Source of the DNA: Jeotgalibacillus sp. R-1-5s-1
GTDB taxonomy: Bacteria; Bacillota; Bacilli; Bacillales; Jeotgalibacillaceae
Direction of reading: 5' to 3'
NCBI RefSeq assembly: GCF_004405105.1
Contig: NZ_SORW01000002.1
Coordinates: forward strand, 248,001-312,000
DNA length: 64,000 nucleotides
Shown here: positions 9,345-21,776 of the stretch, in pieces
How the letters are laid out: each line of letters starts with the position of its first letter
How positions within the stretch are numbered: position 1 is the first letter of the stretch
The notes under the pieces: model-generated
Databases searched by the model: none
What the model was told of the DNA's origin: nothing
What the model saw: only the letters and a program-made list of their open reading frames with translations
Program-made: the position numbers and the translations under genes

Positions 9345-9358
9345 AAATTAATCCTTTC

Positions 9359-10279
9359 TCACCCTGTGAAGATGACTTTTACAGGTTTAATCAGCCCTGA
9401 CTTTGTAGGATGAAGTTGATAAATAGCTAATGCTTCATTGTTGTGATAAACCGCAACAGGTTCTCCCTCTTCTCCCGTCCAGCCGGAAGGCACCGGAAGA
9501 ACCGCTCCGTGTTTCACTTTACTTGCAACTTTATCATTAACGACCAGCATCTTCAATCCGGAGAGCCCCATTTCAAGGGGCAGCAGAAGGTCATCGGCTG
9601 ACTGTTCAGTCAGTTTTTGTGCGAGTTCTTCAAGTGTCAGGCAATGCTCTTTCTTAAATGATGCAGAGGATGTCCTTGTTAAACGGCTCATATGTGCAGG
9701 AAAACCGAGCCGCTCCCCAAACATCACCGCAAGTGTCCGGATATAGGTGCCTTTACCGCACACGATATCAGCTGAAAAAGAAAATGTTTTCTTCTCTTCA
9801 TCCCACTCAAGTGTCTCCTCGTCAATGACAATTGAATGGATTGTGACTTTTCTGGATGGCCGTTCGATCACCTGGCCTGCCCGCGCATACTCATACAGCC
9901 TCTTCCCGTTTACCTTAACTGCAGAATACATTGGTGGAACCTGTTCAATCTCACCTGTCAATGACTCAGCCACATCTAAAATAGCCGACAGAGCGATTGC
10001 CTCATCAACAGCTGTTTTTTCAACTAATTCACCTGATGCATCTTCTGTCTCAGTTGACTCCCCAATGACGATATCAGCTCTGTAGGATTTACCGGCATCC
10101 GTCACATATTCTGCAATTTTCGTTGCTCTGCCGATACAAAGCGGCAGCACACCGTCCACATCCGGGTCAAGGGTGCCTGTATGACCCACTTTTTTTGTCC
10201 GTAACATTTTTCTCACCTTAAACACACAATCATGAGACGTCATCCCCGCCTCTTTCCATAAAGGAAGAATTCCGTTCAT
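9359..10279 (-). CDS. truB: tRNA pseudouridine-55 synthase
   Basis: Converts U55 of the tRNA T-loop to pseudouridine. 306 residues beginning MNGILPLWKEAGMTSHDCV after GGAGGG; the frame is open 30 codons farther upstream, but those cover the hairpin after rbfA and are not expected to be translated. Catalytic Asp38 lies in GHTGTLDPDVDGVLP. Ends in a PUA-like region with HPTKSGLIKPVKVI. Between rbfA and ribF as in B. subtilis. Confidence 0.96.
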   Translation of the reverse strand: MNGILPLWKEAGMTSHDCVFKVRKMLRTKKVGHTGTLDPDVDGVLPLCIGRATKIAEYVTDAGKSYRADIVIGESTETEDASGELVEKTAVDEAIALSAILDVAESLTGEIEQVPPMYSAVKVNGKRLYEYARAGQVIERPSRKVTIHSIVIDEETLEWDEEKKTFSFSADIVCGKGTYIRTLAVMFGERLGFPAHMSRLTRTSSASFKKEHCLTLEELAQKLTEQSADDLLLPLEMGLSGLKMLVVNDKVASKVKHGAVLPVPSGWTGEEGEPVAVYHNNEALAIYQLHPTKSGLIKPVKVIFTG

Positions 10280-10332
10280 CTTTAATCCCTCCAGCCGCAT
10301 ATATAGTTGATTATGTAAGTTAATAAACAATT

Positions 10333-10364
10333 TGAAAAGCAGGCAGAAAAATTCTGCCTGCTTT
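10333..10364 (-). terminator. Hairpin between rbfA and truB (weak terminator or attenuator)
   Basis: Perfect 13-bp stem AAAGCAGGCAGAA/TTCTGCCTGCTTT (10336-10348 with 10352-10364), loop AAA, with only TTTTC after it on the minus strand. It lies just past the rbfA stop. Partial termination or mRNA processing is likelier than a full stop, since no clear truB promoter is seen. Confidence 0.6.
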
Positions 10365-10368
10365 AACA

Positions 10369-10713
10369 TTATTCTCGCTCTTTCAGGTCGCGGATCAGTG
10401 ATTCAATCCGGTTCCCTGTTTCGATTGACTCATCGAATTCAAACAGCAGCTCAGGCGTTTTACGAAGTCTGATTCGCTGCCCGATTTCTGAACGGATAAA
10501 ACCTTTTGCTTTAGCCAGACCGCGCAGCGTATTTTCACGCTGTTCTTCATCGCCAAGCACCGTAATATAAACCGTTGCCTGCTGAAGGTCACCTGTAACT
10601 TCTACATCCGTTACAGTAACAAATCCGATTCTTGGATCTTTTATTTTGCGTCCGATGATATCGCCGAGTTCTTTTTTCATTTGTTCCCCGACACGATTTG
10701 AGCGTAATGACAT
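10369..10713 (-). CDS. rbfA: Ribosome-binding factor A
   Basis: KH-fold factor that binds the 30S subunit and helps 16S rRNA 5'-end maturation, important in the cold. 114 residues, near the family length, starting [20 protein letters not shown], with the conserved [18 protein letters not shown]. Preceded by AGAGGTGG. Last member of the rimP-nusA-infB segment before a hairpin at 10333-10364. Confidence 0.96.
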   Translation of the reverse strand: MSLRSNRVGEQMKKELGDIIGRKIKDPRIGFVTVTDVEVTGDLQQATVYITVLGDEEQRENTLRGLAKAKGFIRSEIGQRIRLRKTPELLFEFDESIETGNRIESLIRDLKERE

Positions 10714-10750
10714 AACACTCCACCTCTTTACGTAAGGAAATTTATTTCCT

Positions 10751-11029
10751 CTACAGACGCTCTACATAACACGACACGGGCTCCCACTCAGGAAATGACT
10801 CCAAATAGGAAATGGCCCGCTGAACTTCTTTTTCAGCAGCAGTATAATCAGCTGCTGCTGAAACGAGTTCAATCAATGATCTTTGCCATGTGTCCTGATG
10901 ATCAATTTCTGCAGCGGAAATATTATATCTTTGTTTTACCCTTGTAAGGACCCTTTTTAACACAGATCTCTTTTCTTTAAGGGAATGGGAATCAGGCACA
11001 TGAAATTCACATTCTGCCCTGACAATCAT
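10751..11029 (-). CDS. ylxP: YlxP, DUF503 family
   Basis: 92-residue DUF503 protein of unknown biochemical role, conserved between infB and rbfA throughout Bacillales, which points to ribosome assembly or translation. It begins [26 protein letters not shown], the family signature. Its ATG overlaps the infB stop by one base (TGATG), indicating translational coupling. Confidence 0.92.
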   Translation of the reverse strand: MIVRAECEFHVPDSHSLKEKRSVLKRVLTRVKQRYNISAAEIDHQDTWQRSLIELVSAAADYTAAEKEVQRAISYLESFPEWEPVSCYVERL

Positions 11030-13209
11030 CAGCGTTTAATTTCTTCCATGATAAACGCTTCAAAAATGTCCCCTTCTTTTACATCATTGTAATTTTTAAG
11101 CGTGATACCACACTCATAGCCTTTAGCAACTTCTTTTGCATCGTCTTTAAAACGCTTGAGCGTATCAAGCTCTCCTTCAAATACAACGATGCCGTCGCGG
11201 ATCAGACGTACGCCGCTGTCACGGGTGATCTTTCCTTCCGTCACATAGCTTCCTGCAATCGTACCGACTTTAGAAACTTTGAACGTCTGACGAACTTCAG
11301 CCTGACCGATTACTTTTTCTTCGTATTCAGGATCAAGAAGGCCTGTCATCGCAGACTCAATCTCTTCGATAACTTTGTAAATGATTCTGTGAAGACGTAC
11401 ATCCACCTGCTCAGCATCAGCAGCACGCTTGGCATTTGCATCCGGTCTTACGTTAAACCCGATGACAATCGCATTTGATGCAGCAGCTAAGGTAATATCC
11501 GATTCTGTAATGGCACCTACAGCCGTGTGGATAATCTTAACGTTAACACCTTCTACATCAATCTTTAGAAGGGATGCTGCAACGGCTTCAACAGAACCCT
11601 GAACGTCACCTTTTACAATCACATTCAGTTCCTTCATTTCGCCCTGTTTCATCTGTTCAAACAGATTATCAAGGGAAACGCGTGATTTTTCACCACGCTG
11701 AGCCTGAAGCGCCTGCTGGGCACGTGATTCACCGATTGAACGGGCAGTCTTTTCGTCTTCGAATACGACAAAACGGTCACCGGCCTGAGGTACATCATTC
11801 AGACCCGTAATTTCTACCGGAGTAGAAGGTCCCGCTTCTTTCACGCGGCGACCAAGGTCATTAACCATGGCACGAACGCGGCCGAAGGTATTTCCTACTA
11901 CGATTGGATCTCCAACGCGAAGTGTTCCATCCTGAACGAGCAGTGTGGCAACAGATCCACGGCCTTTATCAAGCTCTGCTTCAATGACTGTTCCCATTGC
12001 ACGGCGTTTAGGATTGGCCTTTAATTCTTCCACTTCTGTAACGAGCAGAATCATTTCAAGCAGGCTGTCAATTCCTTCACCATTTAATGCCGAAACCGGT
12101 ACGAAGATCGTATCTCCACCCCACGCTTCAGGTACGAGGCCATGTTCCGTCAGCTCCTGCATCACGCGGTCAGGGTTTGCAGATGGTTTATCCATTTTAT
12201 TCACAGCAATAATAATTGGCACTTCAGCAGCCTTGGCGTGATTAATCGCTTCAACCGTCTGAGGCATAACACCGTCATCTGCAGCGACAACAAGAATCGT
12301 AATGTCCGTTACCTTCGCTCCACGTGCACGCATCGTTGTAAAAGCAGCGTGTCCCGGTGTATCAAGGAACGTAATTTTCTTGCCTTCATTGACAACCTGG
12401 TAGGCGCCGATATGCTGAGTGATTCCACCTGCTTCGCCTTCTGTAACCTTTGTTTTACGGATTGAGTCAAGTAAAGTTGTTTTACCATGGTCAACGTGAC
12501 CCATAATTGTTACGACTGATGGACGTTCAACCAGGTCGTCTTCATTGACTTCCTCATCGAAATACGTTTCAAGGTCTGTAGAGTCAATTAAAATTTCTTC
12601 TTCAACCTCTACTCCATAGTCTGCACAGATCAGTTCGATTGAATCCTTATCAAGCTCCTGGTTCACGGTAGCCATGACACCAAGCATGAACAGCTTCTTC
12701 ACGATTTCAGAAGGCTCACGGTGCAACTTCTTCGCAAGTTCAGCAACAGTTAATGATTCAACAAAAGTGATTTTTTCCGGCAGTTCCTTCTGCTTAGGAG
12801 GCGCTGGTTGGAAAGCAGGTTTGTTTTTCTGGCCACGGTTATTTTTACCGCCACGGTTCTGCTGGTTCCCCGGACGCTGACCGCCACGGCCTTTATTATT
12901 TGCCTGCCCTTGCCCCTGGCCTTGTCCGCCGCGGCCACGGTTATTCTGCTGTCCGCCACTGCGGTTTTGCTGTCCAGCCGGACGATTCTGTTGTCCCTGT
13001 GGACGACTTTGAGTCTGATTACCTGCAGGTTTTGGCTTGCTTTCTGCAGTCTTTCCGTTGTACGACTGGTCAAGCTTTGTAATCACATCATTTTCCAATG
13101 TTGCCATGTGATTTTTTACTTCAATATTCATTGTCTTCAGCTTATCAATCACATCTTTGCTGGAAACATTTTGTTTTTTTGCATATTCATGAACACGTAC
13201 TTTACTCAT
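11029..13209 (-). CDS. infB: Translation initiation factor IF-2
   Basis: GTPase that brings initiator fMet-tRNA to the ribosome. About 726 residues. N-terminal helical domain ([18 protein letters not shown]), then a low-complexity Gln/Gly/Arg/Asn-rich linker (about 65-140), a second IF2_N domain, and the G domain with GHVDHGKTT (near 235), DTPGHAAF and NKMD, followed by the C-terminal beta barrels. Start placed at 13209, six bases after GGGGGTG; a start eight codons earlier would overlap ylxQ and that ribosome site. Confidence 0.97.
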   Translation of the reverse strand: MSKVRVHEYAKKQNVSSKDVIDKLKTMNIEVKNHMATLENDVITKLDQSYNGKTAESKPKPAGNQTQSRPQGQQNRPAGQQNRSGGQQNNRGRGGQGQGQGQANNKGRGGQRPGNQQNRGGKNNRGQKNKPAFQPAPPKQKELPEKITFVESLTVAELAKKLHREPSEIVKKLFMLGVMATVNQELDKDSIELICADYGVEVEEEILIDSTDLETYFDEEVNEDDLVERPSVVTIMGHVDHGKTTLLDSIRKTKVTEGEAGGITQHIGAYQVVNEGKKITFLDTPGHAAFTTMRARGAKVTDITILVVAADDGVMPQTVEAINHAKAAEVPIIIAVNKMDKPSANPDRVMQELTEHGLVPEAWGGDTIFVPVSALNGEGIDSLLEMILLVTEVEELKANPKRRAMGTVIEAELDKGRGSVATLLVQDGTLRVGDPIVVGNTFGRVRAMVNDLGRRVKEAGPSTPVEITGLNDVPQAGDRFVVFEDEKTARSIGESRAQQALQAQRGEKSRVSLDNLFEQMKQGEMKELNVIVKGDVQGSVEAVAASLLKIDVEGVNVKIIHTAVGAITESDITLAAASNAIVIGFNVRPDANAKRAADAEQVDVRLHRIIYKVIEEIESAMTGLLDPEYEEKVIGQAEVRQTFKVSKVGTIAGSYVTEGKITRDSGVRLIRDGIVVFEGELDTLKRFKDDAKEVAKGYECGITLKNYNDVKEGDIFEAFIMEEIKR

Positions 13210-13222
13210 TCGTTCACCCCCG

Positions 13223-13531
13223 TTAAGATTCATCGAGCAGTGTTATCAGCTTTTCGGCGAATCCTTTATCAAGAACTGCCACCGTAACTCTGGCATCTTT
13301 TCCAATCAGTTGTCCAAGAAGGTAGCGGTCAGCTACCTTTCTCACAGGAACACGATAGTAAGCTGCCTTATCTGTTACTTTTTTTGTAGTGTTCAAAGAA
13401 GCATCTTCTGAAAGAAGAACAAGCTTTGCTTTATTGCTCCTGATTTCTTTTACCACTAATTCTTCACCGGAAATCACTTTTCCTGCCCGAGTTGCAAGGC
13501 CCAGAAGAGACATCCATTTGGACTGGCTCAT
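13223..13531 (-). CDS. ylxQ: YlxQ, L7Ae-like RNA-binding protein
   Basis: 102-residue member of the ribosomal protein L7Ae/L30e/S12e/Gadd45 family. Segments [22 protein letters not shown] and [16 protein letters not shown] are typical of kink-turn binders. The exact RNA target is unknown from sequence. Its start overlaps the ylxR stop by four bases and infB follows 13 bp after its stop, as in B. subtilis. Confidence 0.93.
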   Translation of the reverse strand: MSQSKWMSLLGLATRAGKVISGEELVVKEIRSNKAKLVLLSEDASLNTTKKVTDKAAYYRVPVRKVADRYLLGQLIGKDARVTVAVLDKGFAEKLITLLDES

Positions 13532-13806
13532 TTCGGGTCTCCTGCGTCCACCAGCATCAGCAGTTCCTCATAGAGTTCAGGACTGACTTCTGCTTCAAGG
13601 TGGGTGCCAAGAATATTTTTCTTCTTAGCCTTTAAAATTGCTTCCTTATCTTTCGAAACATACGCTCCTCTGCCGGATTTTTTCCCGGTCAGATCAATGG
13701 ATACCTCGCCCTCTTTTGAACGGACGATACGGATCATCTCTTTTTTATCTTTCATTTCATTCGTTGCTACACATTTTCTTAATGGAACTTTACGCTTTTT
13801 AGTCAC
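13528..13806 (-). CDS. ylxR: YlxR/RnpM family RNA-binding protein
   Basis: 92-residue YlxR (DUF448) protein with the family core [20 protein letters not shown] and [10 protein letters not shown]. The B. subtilis protein was reported to bind and modulate RNase P (RnpM). It lies between nusA and ylxQ in the conserved order and overlaps ylxQ by four bases. Confidence 0.94.
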   Translation of the reverse strand: MTKKRKVPLRKCVATNEMKDKKEMIRIVRSKEGEVSIDLTGKKSGRGAYVSKDKEAILKAKKKNILGTHLEAEVSPELYEELLMLVDAGDPK

Positions 13807-13821
13807 CGTATCCGCTCTCCC

Positions 13822-14946
13822 TTATTCGATGTCGTCATCTGAATAATGAAAAGAATTGTCCATTTCATCCTCTGAGAAAAGAGGCTGGTCATCCCGTGGA
13901 TAAATGCCCATCTCGCGGGCATCTGTTTCACTCTTAATATCAATCTTCCAGCCGGTCAGCTTCGCAGCAAGACGTGCATTTTGACCGCGCTTACCAATCG
14001 CTAGTGATAATTGATAATCAGGTACGATGACTGTAGTAGCTTTTTCATCTTCGTTCACCTGAACATCAACTACTTTTGACGGACTGAGTGCATTCGCTAC
14101 GAATACAACAGGATCCTCGGACCATTCAACGATATCAATTTTTTCGCCTTTAAGCTCATTGACAATCGCCTGAACACGTCCACCTTTTGAACCTACGCAA
14201 GCGCCGACTGCGTCAACTTCTTCGTTATCTGAGTGAACGGAAATCTTCGAGCGGTCTCCGGCTTCACGGGAAACAGATTTGATCTCAACGGTCCCGTCAA
14301 AAATCTCAGGCACTTCGATTTCAAACAGACGCTTCAAAAGACCCGGATGTGTTCTCGATACAAAGATCTGAGGGCCTTTCGTCGTACGCTCAACCTTTGT
14401 AATGTACACTTTTATACGGTCGTGCGGTTTGTAGGATTCATTCGGCATCTGCTCATTCAACGGCAGTAATGCTTCAATTTTCCCAAGCGCCACGTAAATA
14501 AAGCGGTGATCCTGACGCTGCACAATGCCCGTCATAATATCGTCTTCACGATCAACAAATTCAGTATAAATAATACCTCTCTCTGCTTCACGGACACGCT
14601 GTGTTACGACCTGCTTGGCTGTCTGGGCAGCAATACGCCCGAAGTCACGAGGCGTTACTTCCAGCTCAACGATATCTCCTACCTCATAGGAAGGAGCAAT
14701 TTCCTGCGCATCAGCAACAGCGATTTCGAGTCGTGAATCAAATACCTCATCCACCACTTCTTTTCTTGCAAAAACACGCATTGACCCGTTATCAAGATTA
14801 AGATCCACGCGGACATTCTGCGCCTGGTTGAAGTTGCGTTTGTAAGCAGATACTAAAGCTGCTTCAATTGCTTCAATCAGCACATTTCTGTCAATTCCTT
14901 TTTCCTTTTCCAGATACGTCAGCGCATCAAATAATTCTGTACTCAT
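13822..14946 (-). CDS. nusA: Transcription termination/antitermination factor NusA
   Basis: 374 residues, close to the B. subtilis length; the acidic C-terminal repeats of enterobacterial NusA are absent, as usual in Firmicutes. N-terminal RNA-polymerase-binding domain (MSTELFDALTYLEKEKG), S1 domain from about 135, then KH1/KH2 with GACVGSKGGRVQAIVNELKG and LAIGKRGQNARLAAKLTG. It lies in the rimP-rbfA operon. NusA is known in B. subtilis to stimulate weak intrinsic terminators, including one in its own operon leader; see the hairpin at 15482-15510. Confidence 0.97.
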   Translation of the reverse strand: MSTELFDALTYLEKEKGIDRNVLIEAIEAALVSAYKRNFNQAQNVRVDLNLDNGSMRVFARKEVVDEVFDSRLEIAVADAQEIAPSYEVGDIVELEVTPRDFGRIAAQTAKQVVTQRVREAERGIIYTEFVDREDDIMTGIVQRQDHRFIYVALGKIEALLPLNEQMPNESYKPHDRIKVYITKVERTTKGPQIFVSRTHPGLLKRLFEIEVPEIFDGTVEIKSVSREAGDRSKISVHSDNEEVDAVGACVGSKGGRVQAIVNELKGEKIDIVEWSEDPVVFVANALSPSKVVDVQVNEDEKATTVIVPDYQLSLAIGKRGQNARLAAKLTGWKIDIKSETDAREMGIYPRDDQPLFSEDEMDNSFHYSDDDIE

Positions 14947-14971
14947 CTATGACTCTCCTTTCATTTGGTCC

Positions 14972-15442
14972 TTAAGAAAAGGTAACCGCAAGACGGGCTT
15001 TTGCCACTTTTTCTGTTGGAACCGTTATTTGTTTCTTTCTCGTTTTAATGGTCATGGTTACGGTCAGGCTCTGTCCATCATATGCATCGAGCACACCTTC
15101 GATCTCTTTAAAGCCTTCAACAGGTTCATAAGTCTTCACAAAGACTTGTTTTCCAACAGCATTTTGAAAGTCTTTTTCCTTTTTCAGAGGCCGCTCGGCA
15201 CCCGGAGATGAAACTTCCAGAAAGTAATTTTGCTGAATCGGATCGAGCTCGTCAAGCTTTTCACTTAACCGCTCACTCACCTGGCCGCATTCTTCAATAT
15301 CCACACCTGTTTCCTTGTCAATAAATACACGTAAGAACCAGCTTGAGCCTTCTTTCACAAATTCAACATCTACGAGTTCAAGGTTCATATCTTTCAGAAT
15401 AGGCTCTGCCAGCTGCTCTGTTAGCTCAGTAATTTTACTCAT
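14972..15442 (-). CDS. rimP: Ribosome maturation factor RimP
   Basis: 156-residue RimP (YlxS), needed for 30S assembly. N-terminal alpha/beta domain with [20 protein letters not shown] and [12 protein letters not shown], and a C-terminal Sm-like barrel. It begins the rimP-nusA-ylxR-ylxQ-infB-ylxP-rbfA cluster, after a 135-bp leader carrying a promoter and a hairpin. Ribosome site GGAGG before ATGAGTAAAATTAC. Confidence 0.96.
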   Translation of the reverse strand: MSKITELTEQLAEPILKDMNLELVDVEFVKEGSSWFLRVFIDKETGVDIEECGQVSERLSEKLDELDPIQQNYFLEVSSPGAERPLKKEKDFQNAVGKQVFVKTYEPVEGFKEIEGVLDAYDGQSLTVTMTIKTRKKQITVPTEKVAKARLAVTFS

Positions 15443-15481
15443 CTGTTTCCTCCATCATCTCTGAAAAATGCCTGAAACAAC

Positions 15482-15510
15482 ACAAAAGAGCGGGCGGCAC
15501 CCACTCTTTT
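15482..15510 (-). promoter_or_regulatory. Leader hairpin of rimP-nusA operon, candidate NusA-dependent attenuator
   Basis: AAAAGAG (15484-15490) pairs with CTCTTTT (15504-15510), continued by GGG/CCC, giving a stem interrupted by mismatches. On the minus strand the 3' side is followed by an interrupted T tract, GTGTTGTTTC. It stands between the promoter at 15544-15572 and the rimP start. A weak stem with a broken U tract is what NusA-dependent terminators look like. Confidence 0.5.
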
Positions 15511-15543
15511 GACGTCAGAGTTATCTAAAACATTTCCGAAATT

Positions 15544-15572
15544 ATAATACCATATATTGCGAACCCGTGCAA
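15544..15572 (-). promoter_or_regulatory. Sigma-A promoter of the rimP-nusA-infB operon
   Basis: TTGCAC (15567-15572), 17-base spacer ending TGG, and TATTAT (15544-15549) on the minus strand, i.e. a -35, a TGn extension and a good -10. It starts just past the polC stop, about 100 bp before rimP. Confidence 0.65.
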
Positions 15573-15577
15573 ATGCT

Positions 15578-18500
15578 CTAAAACAGAGAAAGCTGGTTCT
15601 GATCCGGCAGCCCTTCAAGGCATCCTTGAGAGTCGAGGTATTCAAGAATCGTTTTCGACACTTTCCCACGCTTCTGAAGATCCTCCTTCGACAGAAACTC
15701 TCCGCCTTTGCGTGCTTCCACGATGTTGATCGCGGCATTCGTACCAAGGCCCGGGATTGCATTAAACGGCGGGATCAGTGAATTCCCTTCGATTTTGAAC
15801 TCTTTTGCATCTGATTTGTACAGATCGACCTGTTTAAAGGAATACCCGCGTTCACACATCTCAAGGCAAAGCTCAAGGACTGTAAGCAGATTTTTCTCTT
15901 TCGGAGAAGCATCGAGACCTTTTGAATTAATCAGCTCTATTTTTGCCTTAATCGCCTGCGAACCGGCAGCCATCGCTTCAAGATCAAAATCCTCCGCACG
16001 CACGGTAAAGTACGCCGCGTAATAGAGAATCGGATGATGAACCTTAAAGTAGGCAATTCTAACCGCCATCAGTACGTATGCTGCAGCGTGGGCTTTCGGG
16101 AACATGTATTTGATCTTTTTACAGGAATCAATATACCAGTCGGGAACCCCGTTATTTTTCATGTCTTCTTCCCACTCAGGATTTAATCCTTTACCTTTAC
16201 GCACAAACTCCATAATTTTAAACGCAAGAGAAGGCTCAAGTCCCTGGTAAATGAGATAAACCATAATGTCATCCCGGCATCCGATTACATCCGACAGCTC
16301 ACAAATCCCGTTATGAATCAGTTCCTGGGCATTGCCTAGCCATACGTCCGTTCCGTGCGACAGCCCTGAGATCTGTACGAGTTCAGAGAACGTTGTCGGT
16401 TTTGTATCCTCAAGCATCTGACGAACAAACCGTGTTCCAAACTCCGGTATTCCAAGCGTTCCTGTTTTACACATAATCTGATCAGGTGTGACTCCGAGCG
16501 ATTCCGTTCCGCTGAAAATCTTCATGACTTCAGGGTCATCAGTCGGAATCGTCTTTGGATCTATACCTGATAAATCCTGCAGCATACGGATCACAGTCGG
16601 ATCATCGTGACCTAGAATATCAAGCTTCAATAAATTATCGTGGATGGAGTGGAAGTCGAAATGGGTCGTTTTCCATTCGGATTCACTCGCGTTCGCCGGA
16701 AACTGGATCGGGGAGAAATCGTAAATATCCATATAATCCGGCACAACGATAATCCCACCCGGGTGCTGACCCGTTGTCCTTTTAACACCGGTACAGCCGC
16801 TCGCGAGCCGCTCCACTTCCGCTCCTCTGAAATGAAGATTGCGATCACCTGCATATCCTTTTACATAACCGAATGCCGTCTTATCCGCTACCGTTCCAAT
16901 CGTTCCGGCGCGATACACGTATTCCTCACCAAAAAGAACCTTCGTGTAGTTATGGGCAACTGGCTGGTATTCACCACTGAAGTTGAGGTCAATATCCGGC
17001 ACTTTATCTCCTTTAAACCCGAGGAACGTTTCAAATGGAATATCCTGACCGTCCTTGACATAAGGAATGTCGCAGTCAGGACAGTTTTTGTCCTCTAGGT
17101 CAAATCCTGATCCGACAGAACCATCATTAAAAAACTCTGATTTTTTACACTTAGGACACACGTAGTGCGGCGGAAGAGGGTTTACCTCTGTAATTTCTGT
17201 CATCGTTGCGACAAACGACGATCCGACCGATCCCCGCGATCCAACAAGATACCCATCAACGAGTGACTTTTTAACAAGCTTGTGAGAAATCAGGTAGATA
17301 ACGGCAAATCCGTGACCGATGATACTTTTCAATTCTTTTTCCAGCCGTGCTTCAACAATTTCCGGAAGATCATCCCCATAGATGCTGCGCGCCATATCAT
17401 AGCTCATCTTACGCATTTCTTCATCCGCGCCTTCAATTTTAGGTGTAAATAGCTCATCCTTGATCGGCGTCACATCTCCAACCATGTCGGCAACCTTATT
17501 CGTATTCGTCACGACAATCTCTTTTGCTTTCTCATCCCCGAGAAAAGAAAAAGCATCAAGCATTTCGTTGGTCGTTCTGAAATGCACGTCAGGCAGGTTA
17601 TGACGGTTCAGCGGGTTTGCTCCACCCTGTGAGGAAATCAGAATTTCCCTGTAGATCTTATCGTTTTCATTTAAATAATGAACGTTCCCCGTTGCAACTG
17701 CAGGCAGTTCCAGTTTATCTGCCAGTTCAACAACTTTTTTTATGATTTCCTTCAAATTATGCTCATCCCGCACCAGCTCAAGCTCAATCAGGTGACTGTA
17801 GGCGGCTGGAGGCTGGACTTCAATGTAATCGTAGAAACCGGCAATCTCTTCAACCTCTTCAGGCGATTTTTGCATCATGCCTTCGAATATTTCTCCTTTA
17901 TCACAGGCGGAACCGATGAGCAGACCTTTGCGGTGTTTTTGCAGAAGCGATCTTGGGATTCTCGGTACCCTGAAGAAATAATCAATGTGTGAAATCGAAA
18001 CGAGTTTAAACAGGTTTTTTAAGCCTTCCTGATTCTGCGCAAGCAGCGTGATATGACTTGGACGTGCCCGTTTAAAAGCATCACCCTGACCCATATAATC
18101 ATTCAGCTGATTGTGATTGGTAATCTCTTTTTCTTTCGCTTTCTTTAAAAGCTTCGCTAAAATATACCCCGTTGCTTCAGCGTCATAGATCGCGCGGTGA
18201 TGCTGGGTCAGTTCCACATCGAACTTTTTGGCGAGTGTGTTCAGACGGTGGTTTTTCATTTCAGGGTGTAGCAGTCTGGCAAGCTCAAGCGTATCAATGA
18301 CCGGGTTTTTAGCCTGCTCCATTCCTGCACGTTTATAACCTACGTTTAAAAAGCCCATATCAAACGATGCATTGTGCGCAACCAAAGTATGGTCTCCACA
18401 CCACACTTTAAAATCAGCGAGCACTTCTTCAATCTCAGGTGCATGACGAACCATATCATCAGTGATACCTGTCAGATTAATCGTTGTAGCTGATAGTGCA

Positions 18501-19891
18501 TGATGCGGATTGGCAAAGCGTTCAAAACGGTCAATAATCTCGCCTTCTTTCATCTTCACCGCTGCAAGTTCTATAATTTTATCGTACACTGCTGACAGAC
18601 CCGTTGTCTCCACGTCAAATACGATATACGTTTCTGTTTCAAGATCACGGTCTGCATCATTATAAGCAATCGGTACGCCGTCATCTACGAGATTCGCTTC
18701 CACGCCGTATAAGATTTTAATATCATTTTTACTTCCGGCAGCTGCAGCCTCAGGGAAAGATTGAGCAACCGCATGATCCGTGATGGCAATTGCTTTATGC
18801 CCCCACTTTTTCGCCTGGGAAACGAGTGATGAAACGGATGATACAGCATCCATCTGACTCATCGGTGTGTGAAGATGGAGCTCGACCCTTTTTTCCCCTT
18901 CAGGCGCAGTATCCTGTCTCAGCTCCGGCTGAATCTCCATCACATCCTGTGCGATCATCACGAGATCTCTCACGAAAGTATCGTTTTGAATAGACCCTTT
19001 CGCACGGACCCACATCCCTTTTTTCAGCTGATTCATGATCGCTGCGTCTTCCTTGTCCCGAGAGAACATTTTAACGAGAATTGAATCAGTATAGTCCGTA
19101 ACTTTAAATGTCAACAGGGATCGGCCACTTCTGAGCTCTTTCACTTCTGCATCAAAAACGAGACCCTGAATGGCAATTTTGCGTTCTTCTTCCTGAATGG
19201 TTTTAATTGCGACCGGCTCATCCGGCTTGATGGAATATCCGATTGCAACAGGACCTGAATGAGATTCTGCTGCATTTTTCTGATCCTCCACCTTCTGCAT
19301 TTCAACAAGTGCCTGTTTGGCCCATTCTTCTTCTTCTTTTTTCTTCGATTCTACAAATGCCTGGTATTCTTCATCAGATTGGCCGGCAGCTACTTCTGTT
19401 TGCAGCTGGAACTGGCCAAACCCCCATTTGGCATAAGCGTCACAAAGAATGTCTGCATATTTATTTTTTATTTGCATGCCTTCTGTTTCATTTGAAACAT
19501 GGATCGTCAGCCTGTTCCCGTTAATCACCGGCTTTTGCGCGGTCAAAAGCTTAAGCAGTGGTGGTGCAATGCCCTGAAGCTCTTCGAGACAAACTTCCCA
19601 GTAATCAAGGATTTGTTCATCTGTCCATTCGGCCTGATCAAGGTTCACGGAGAAAGTAACACTTGCGATATGACTGAATGAGGAAATAAGGCGGGAAGAG
19701 AACTCTTTCATTAATGTACAAGGAATGACCTGGTCAAAGCGGAAAGTAAAATGCCACTTTTTCTCCTTTTTATGTACAGAAAGCTTTTCAATTTCCGCCC
19801 CTTCAAAATGCTTCATATGCATATCACCGGTAAGGTTGAGCTGAGTCAGCAGCAGTCGGAATTTATCCTTTTTTGAGAGATCTGCACTCAT
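15578..19891 (-). CDS. polC: DNA polymerase III alpha subunit, PolC type
   Basis: Replicative polymerase of low-GC Gram-positives with built-in proofreading. About 1437 residues: N-terminal domain, OB fold, PHP domain split by the exonuclease ([10 protein letters not shown] near 340, [13 protein letters not shown]), the exonuclease DVETTG near 425, then a Cys4 zinc motif (CPKCKK...CPDC), the catalytic palm with [12 protein letters not shown], and C-terminal motifs. I place the start at 19891 (MSADLSKK), nine bases after GAAAGGG; the in-frame ATG three codons earlier abuts that ribosome site. It follows proS and ends immediately before the rimP promoter. Confidence 0.97.
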   Translation of the reverse strand: MSADLSKKDKFRLLLTQLNLTGDMHMKHFEGAEIEKLSVHKKEKKWHFTFRFDQVIPCTLMKEFSSRLISSFSHIASVTFSVNLDQAEWTDEQILDYWEVCLEELQGIAPPLLKLLTAQKPVINGNRLTIHVSNETEGMQIKNKYADILCDAYAKWGFGQFQLQTEVAAGQSDEEYQAFVESKKKEEEEWAKQALVEMQKVEDQKNAAESHSGPVAIGYSIKPDEPVAIKTIQEEERKIAIQGLVFDAEVKELRSGRSLLTFKVTDYTDSILVKMFSRDKEDAAIMNQLKKGMWVRAKGSIQNDTFVRDLVMIAQDVMEIQPELRQDTAPEGEKRVELHLHTPMSQMDAVSSVSSLVSQAKKWGHKAIAITDHAVAQSFPEAAAAGSKNDIKILYGVEANLVDDGVPIAYNDADRDLETETYIVFDVETTGLSAVYDKIIELAAVKMKEGEIIDRFERFANPHHALSATTINLTGITDDMVRHAPEIEEVLADFKVWCGDHTLVAHNASFDMGFLNVGYKRAGMEQAKNPVIDTLELARLLHPEMKNHRLNTLAKKFDVELTQHHRAIYDAEATGYILAKLLKKAKEKEITNHNQLNDYMGQGDAFKRARPSHITLLAQNQEGLKNLFKLVSISHIDYFFRVPRIPRSLLQKHRKGLLIGSACDKGEIFEGMMQKSPEEVEEIAGFYDYIEVQPPAAYSHLIELELVRDEHNLKEIIKKVVELADKLELPAVATGNVHYLNENDKIYREILISSQGGANPLNRHNLPDVHFRTTNEMLDAFSFLGDEKAKEIVVTNTNKVADMVGDVTPIKDELFTPKIEGADEEMRKMSYDMARSIYGDDLPEIVEARLEKELKSIIGHGFAVIYLISHKLVKKSLVDGYLVGSRGSVGSSFVATMTEITEVNPLPPHYVCPKCKKSEFFNDGSVGSGFDLEDKNCPDCDIPYVKDGQDIPFETFLGFKGDKVPDIDLNFSGEYQPVAHNYTKVLFGEEYVYRAGTIGTVADKTAFGYVKGYAGDRNLHFRGAEVERLASGCTGVKRTTGQHPGGIIVVPDYMDIYDFSPIQFPANASESEWKTTHFDFHSIHDNLLKLDILGHDDPTVIRMLQDLSGIDPKTIPTDDPEVMKIFSGTESLGVTPDQIMCKTGTLGIPEFGTRFVRQMLEDTKPTTFSELVQISGLSHGTDVWLGNAQELIHNGICELSDVIGCRDDIMVYLIYQGLEPSLAFKIMEFVRKGKGLNPEWEEDMKNNGVPDWYIDSCKKIKYMFPKAHAAAYVLMAVRIAYFKVHHPILYYAAYFTVRAEDFDLEAMAAGSQAIKAKIELINSKGLDASPKEKNLLTVLELCLEMCERGYSFKQVDLYKSDAKEFKIEGNSLIPPFNAIPGLGTNAAINIVEARKGGEFLSKEDLQKRGKVSKTILEYLDSQGCLEGLPDQNQLSLF

Positions 19892-19914
19892 GGTTTTCAT
19901 CCCTTTCAGACACT

Positions 19915-19949
19915 GAAGGCTGGTACGGGTCGCACCAGCCTTCGTTTTT
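19915..19949 (+). terminator. Hairpin in the proS-polC gap with its T run on the plus strand
   Basis: GAAGGCTGGT (19915-19924) pairs perfectly with ACCAGCCTTC (19934-19943), followed by GTTTTT in the plus direction. In the direction of gene transcription (minus) no T run follows, so it should not stop proS-to-polC transcription; it could limit antisense transcription. Confidence 0.5.
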
Positions 19950-20006
19950 AAAAGTTTAACAGTTACATGTAAAGGATAAGCGTATCCTTTCTATGATATC
20001 TCATCA

Positions 20007-21737
<1,731 letters not shown>

Positions 21738-21776
21738 CTATTTTTATCTGCAGTTAATTTTTACTTGCGTTATTTC

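Noticed and set aside
12880-13030. Repetitive coding DNA resembling a tandem repeat
   Set aside because: It is the Gln/Gly/Asn/Arg-rich linker of IF-2, variable and low-complexity throughout Bacillales.
12808-13287. 159-codon plus-strand open frame
   Set aside because: Antisense to the low-complexity linker of infB, which easily leaves an open complementary frame.
16640-17098. 152-codon plus-strand open frame
   Set aside because: Antisense to the conserved catalytic region of polC; no independent start signal.
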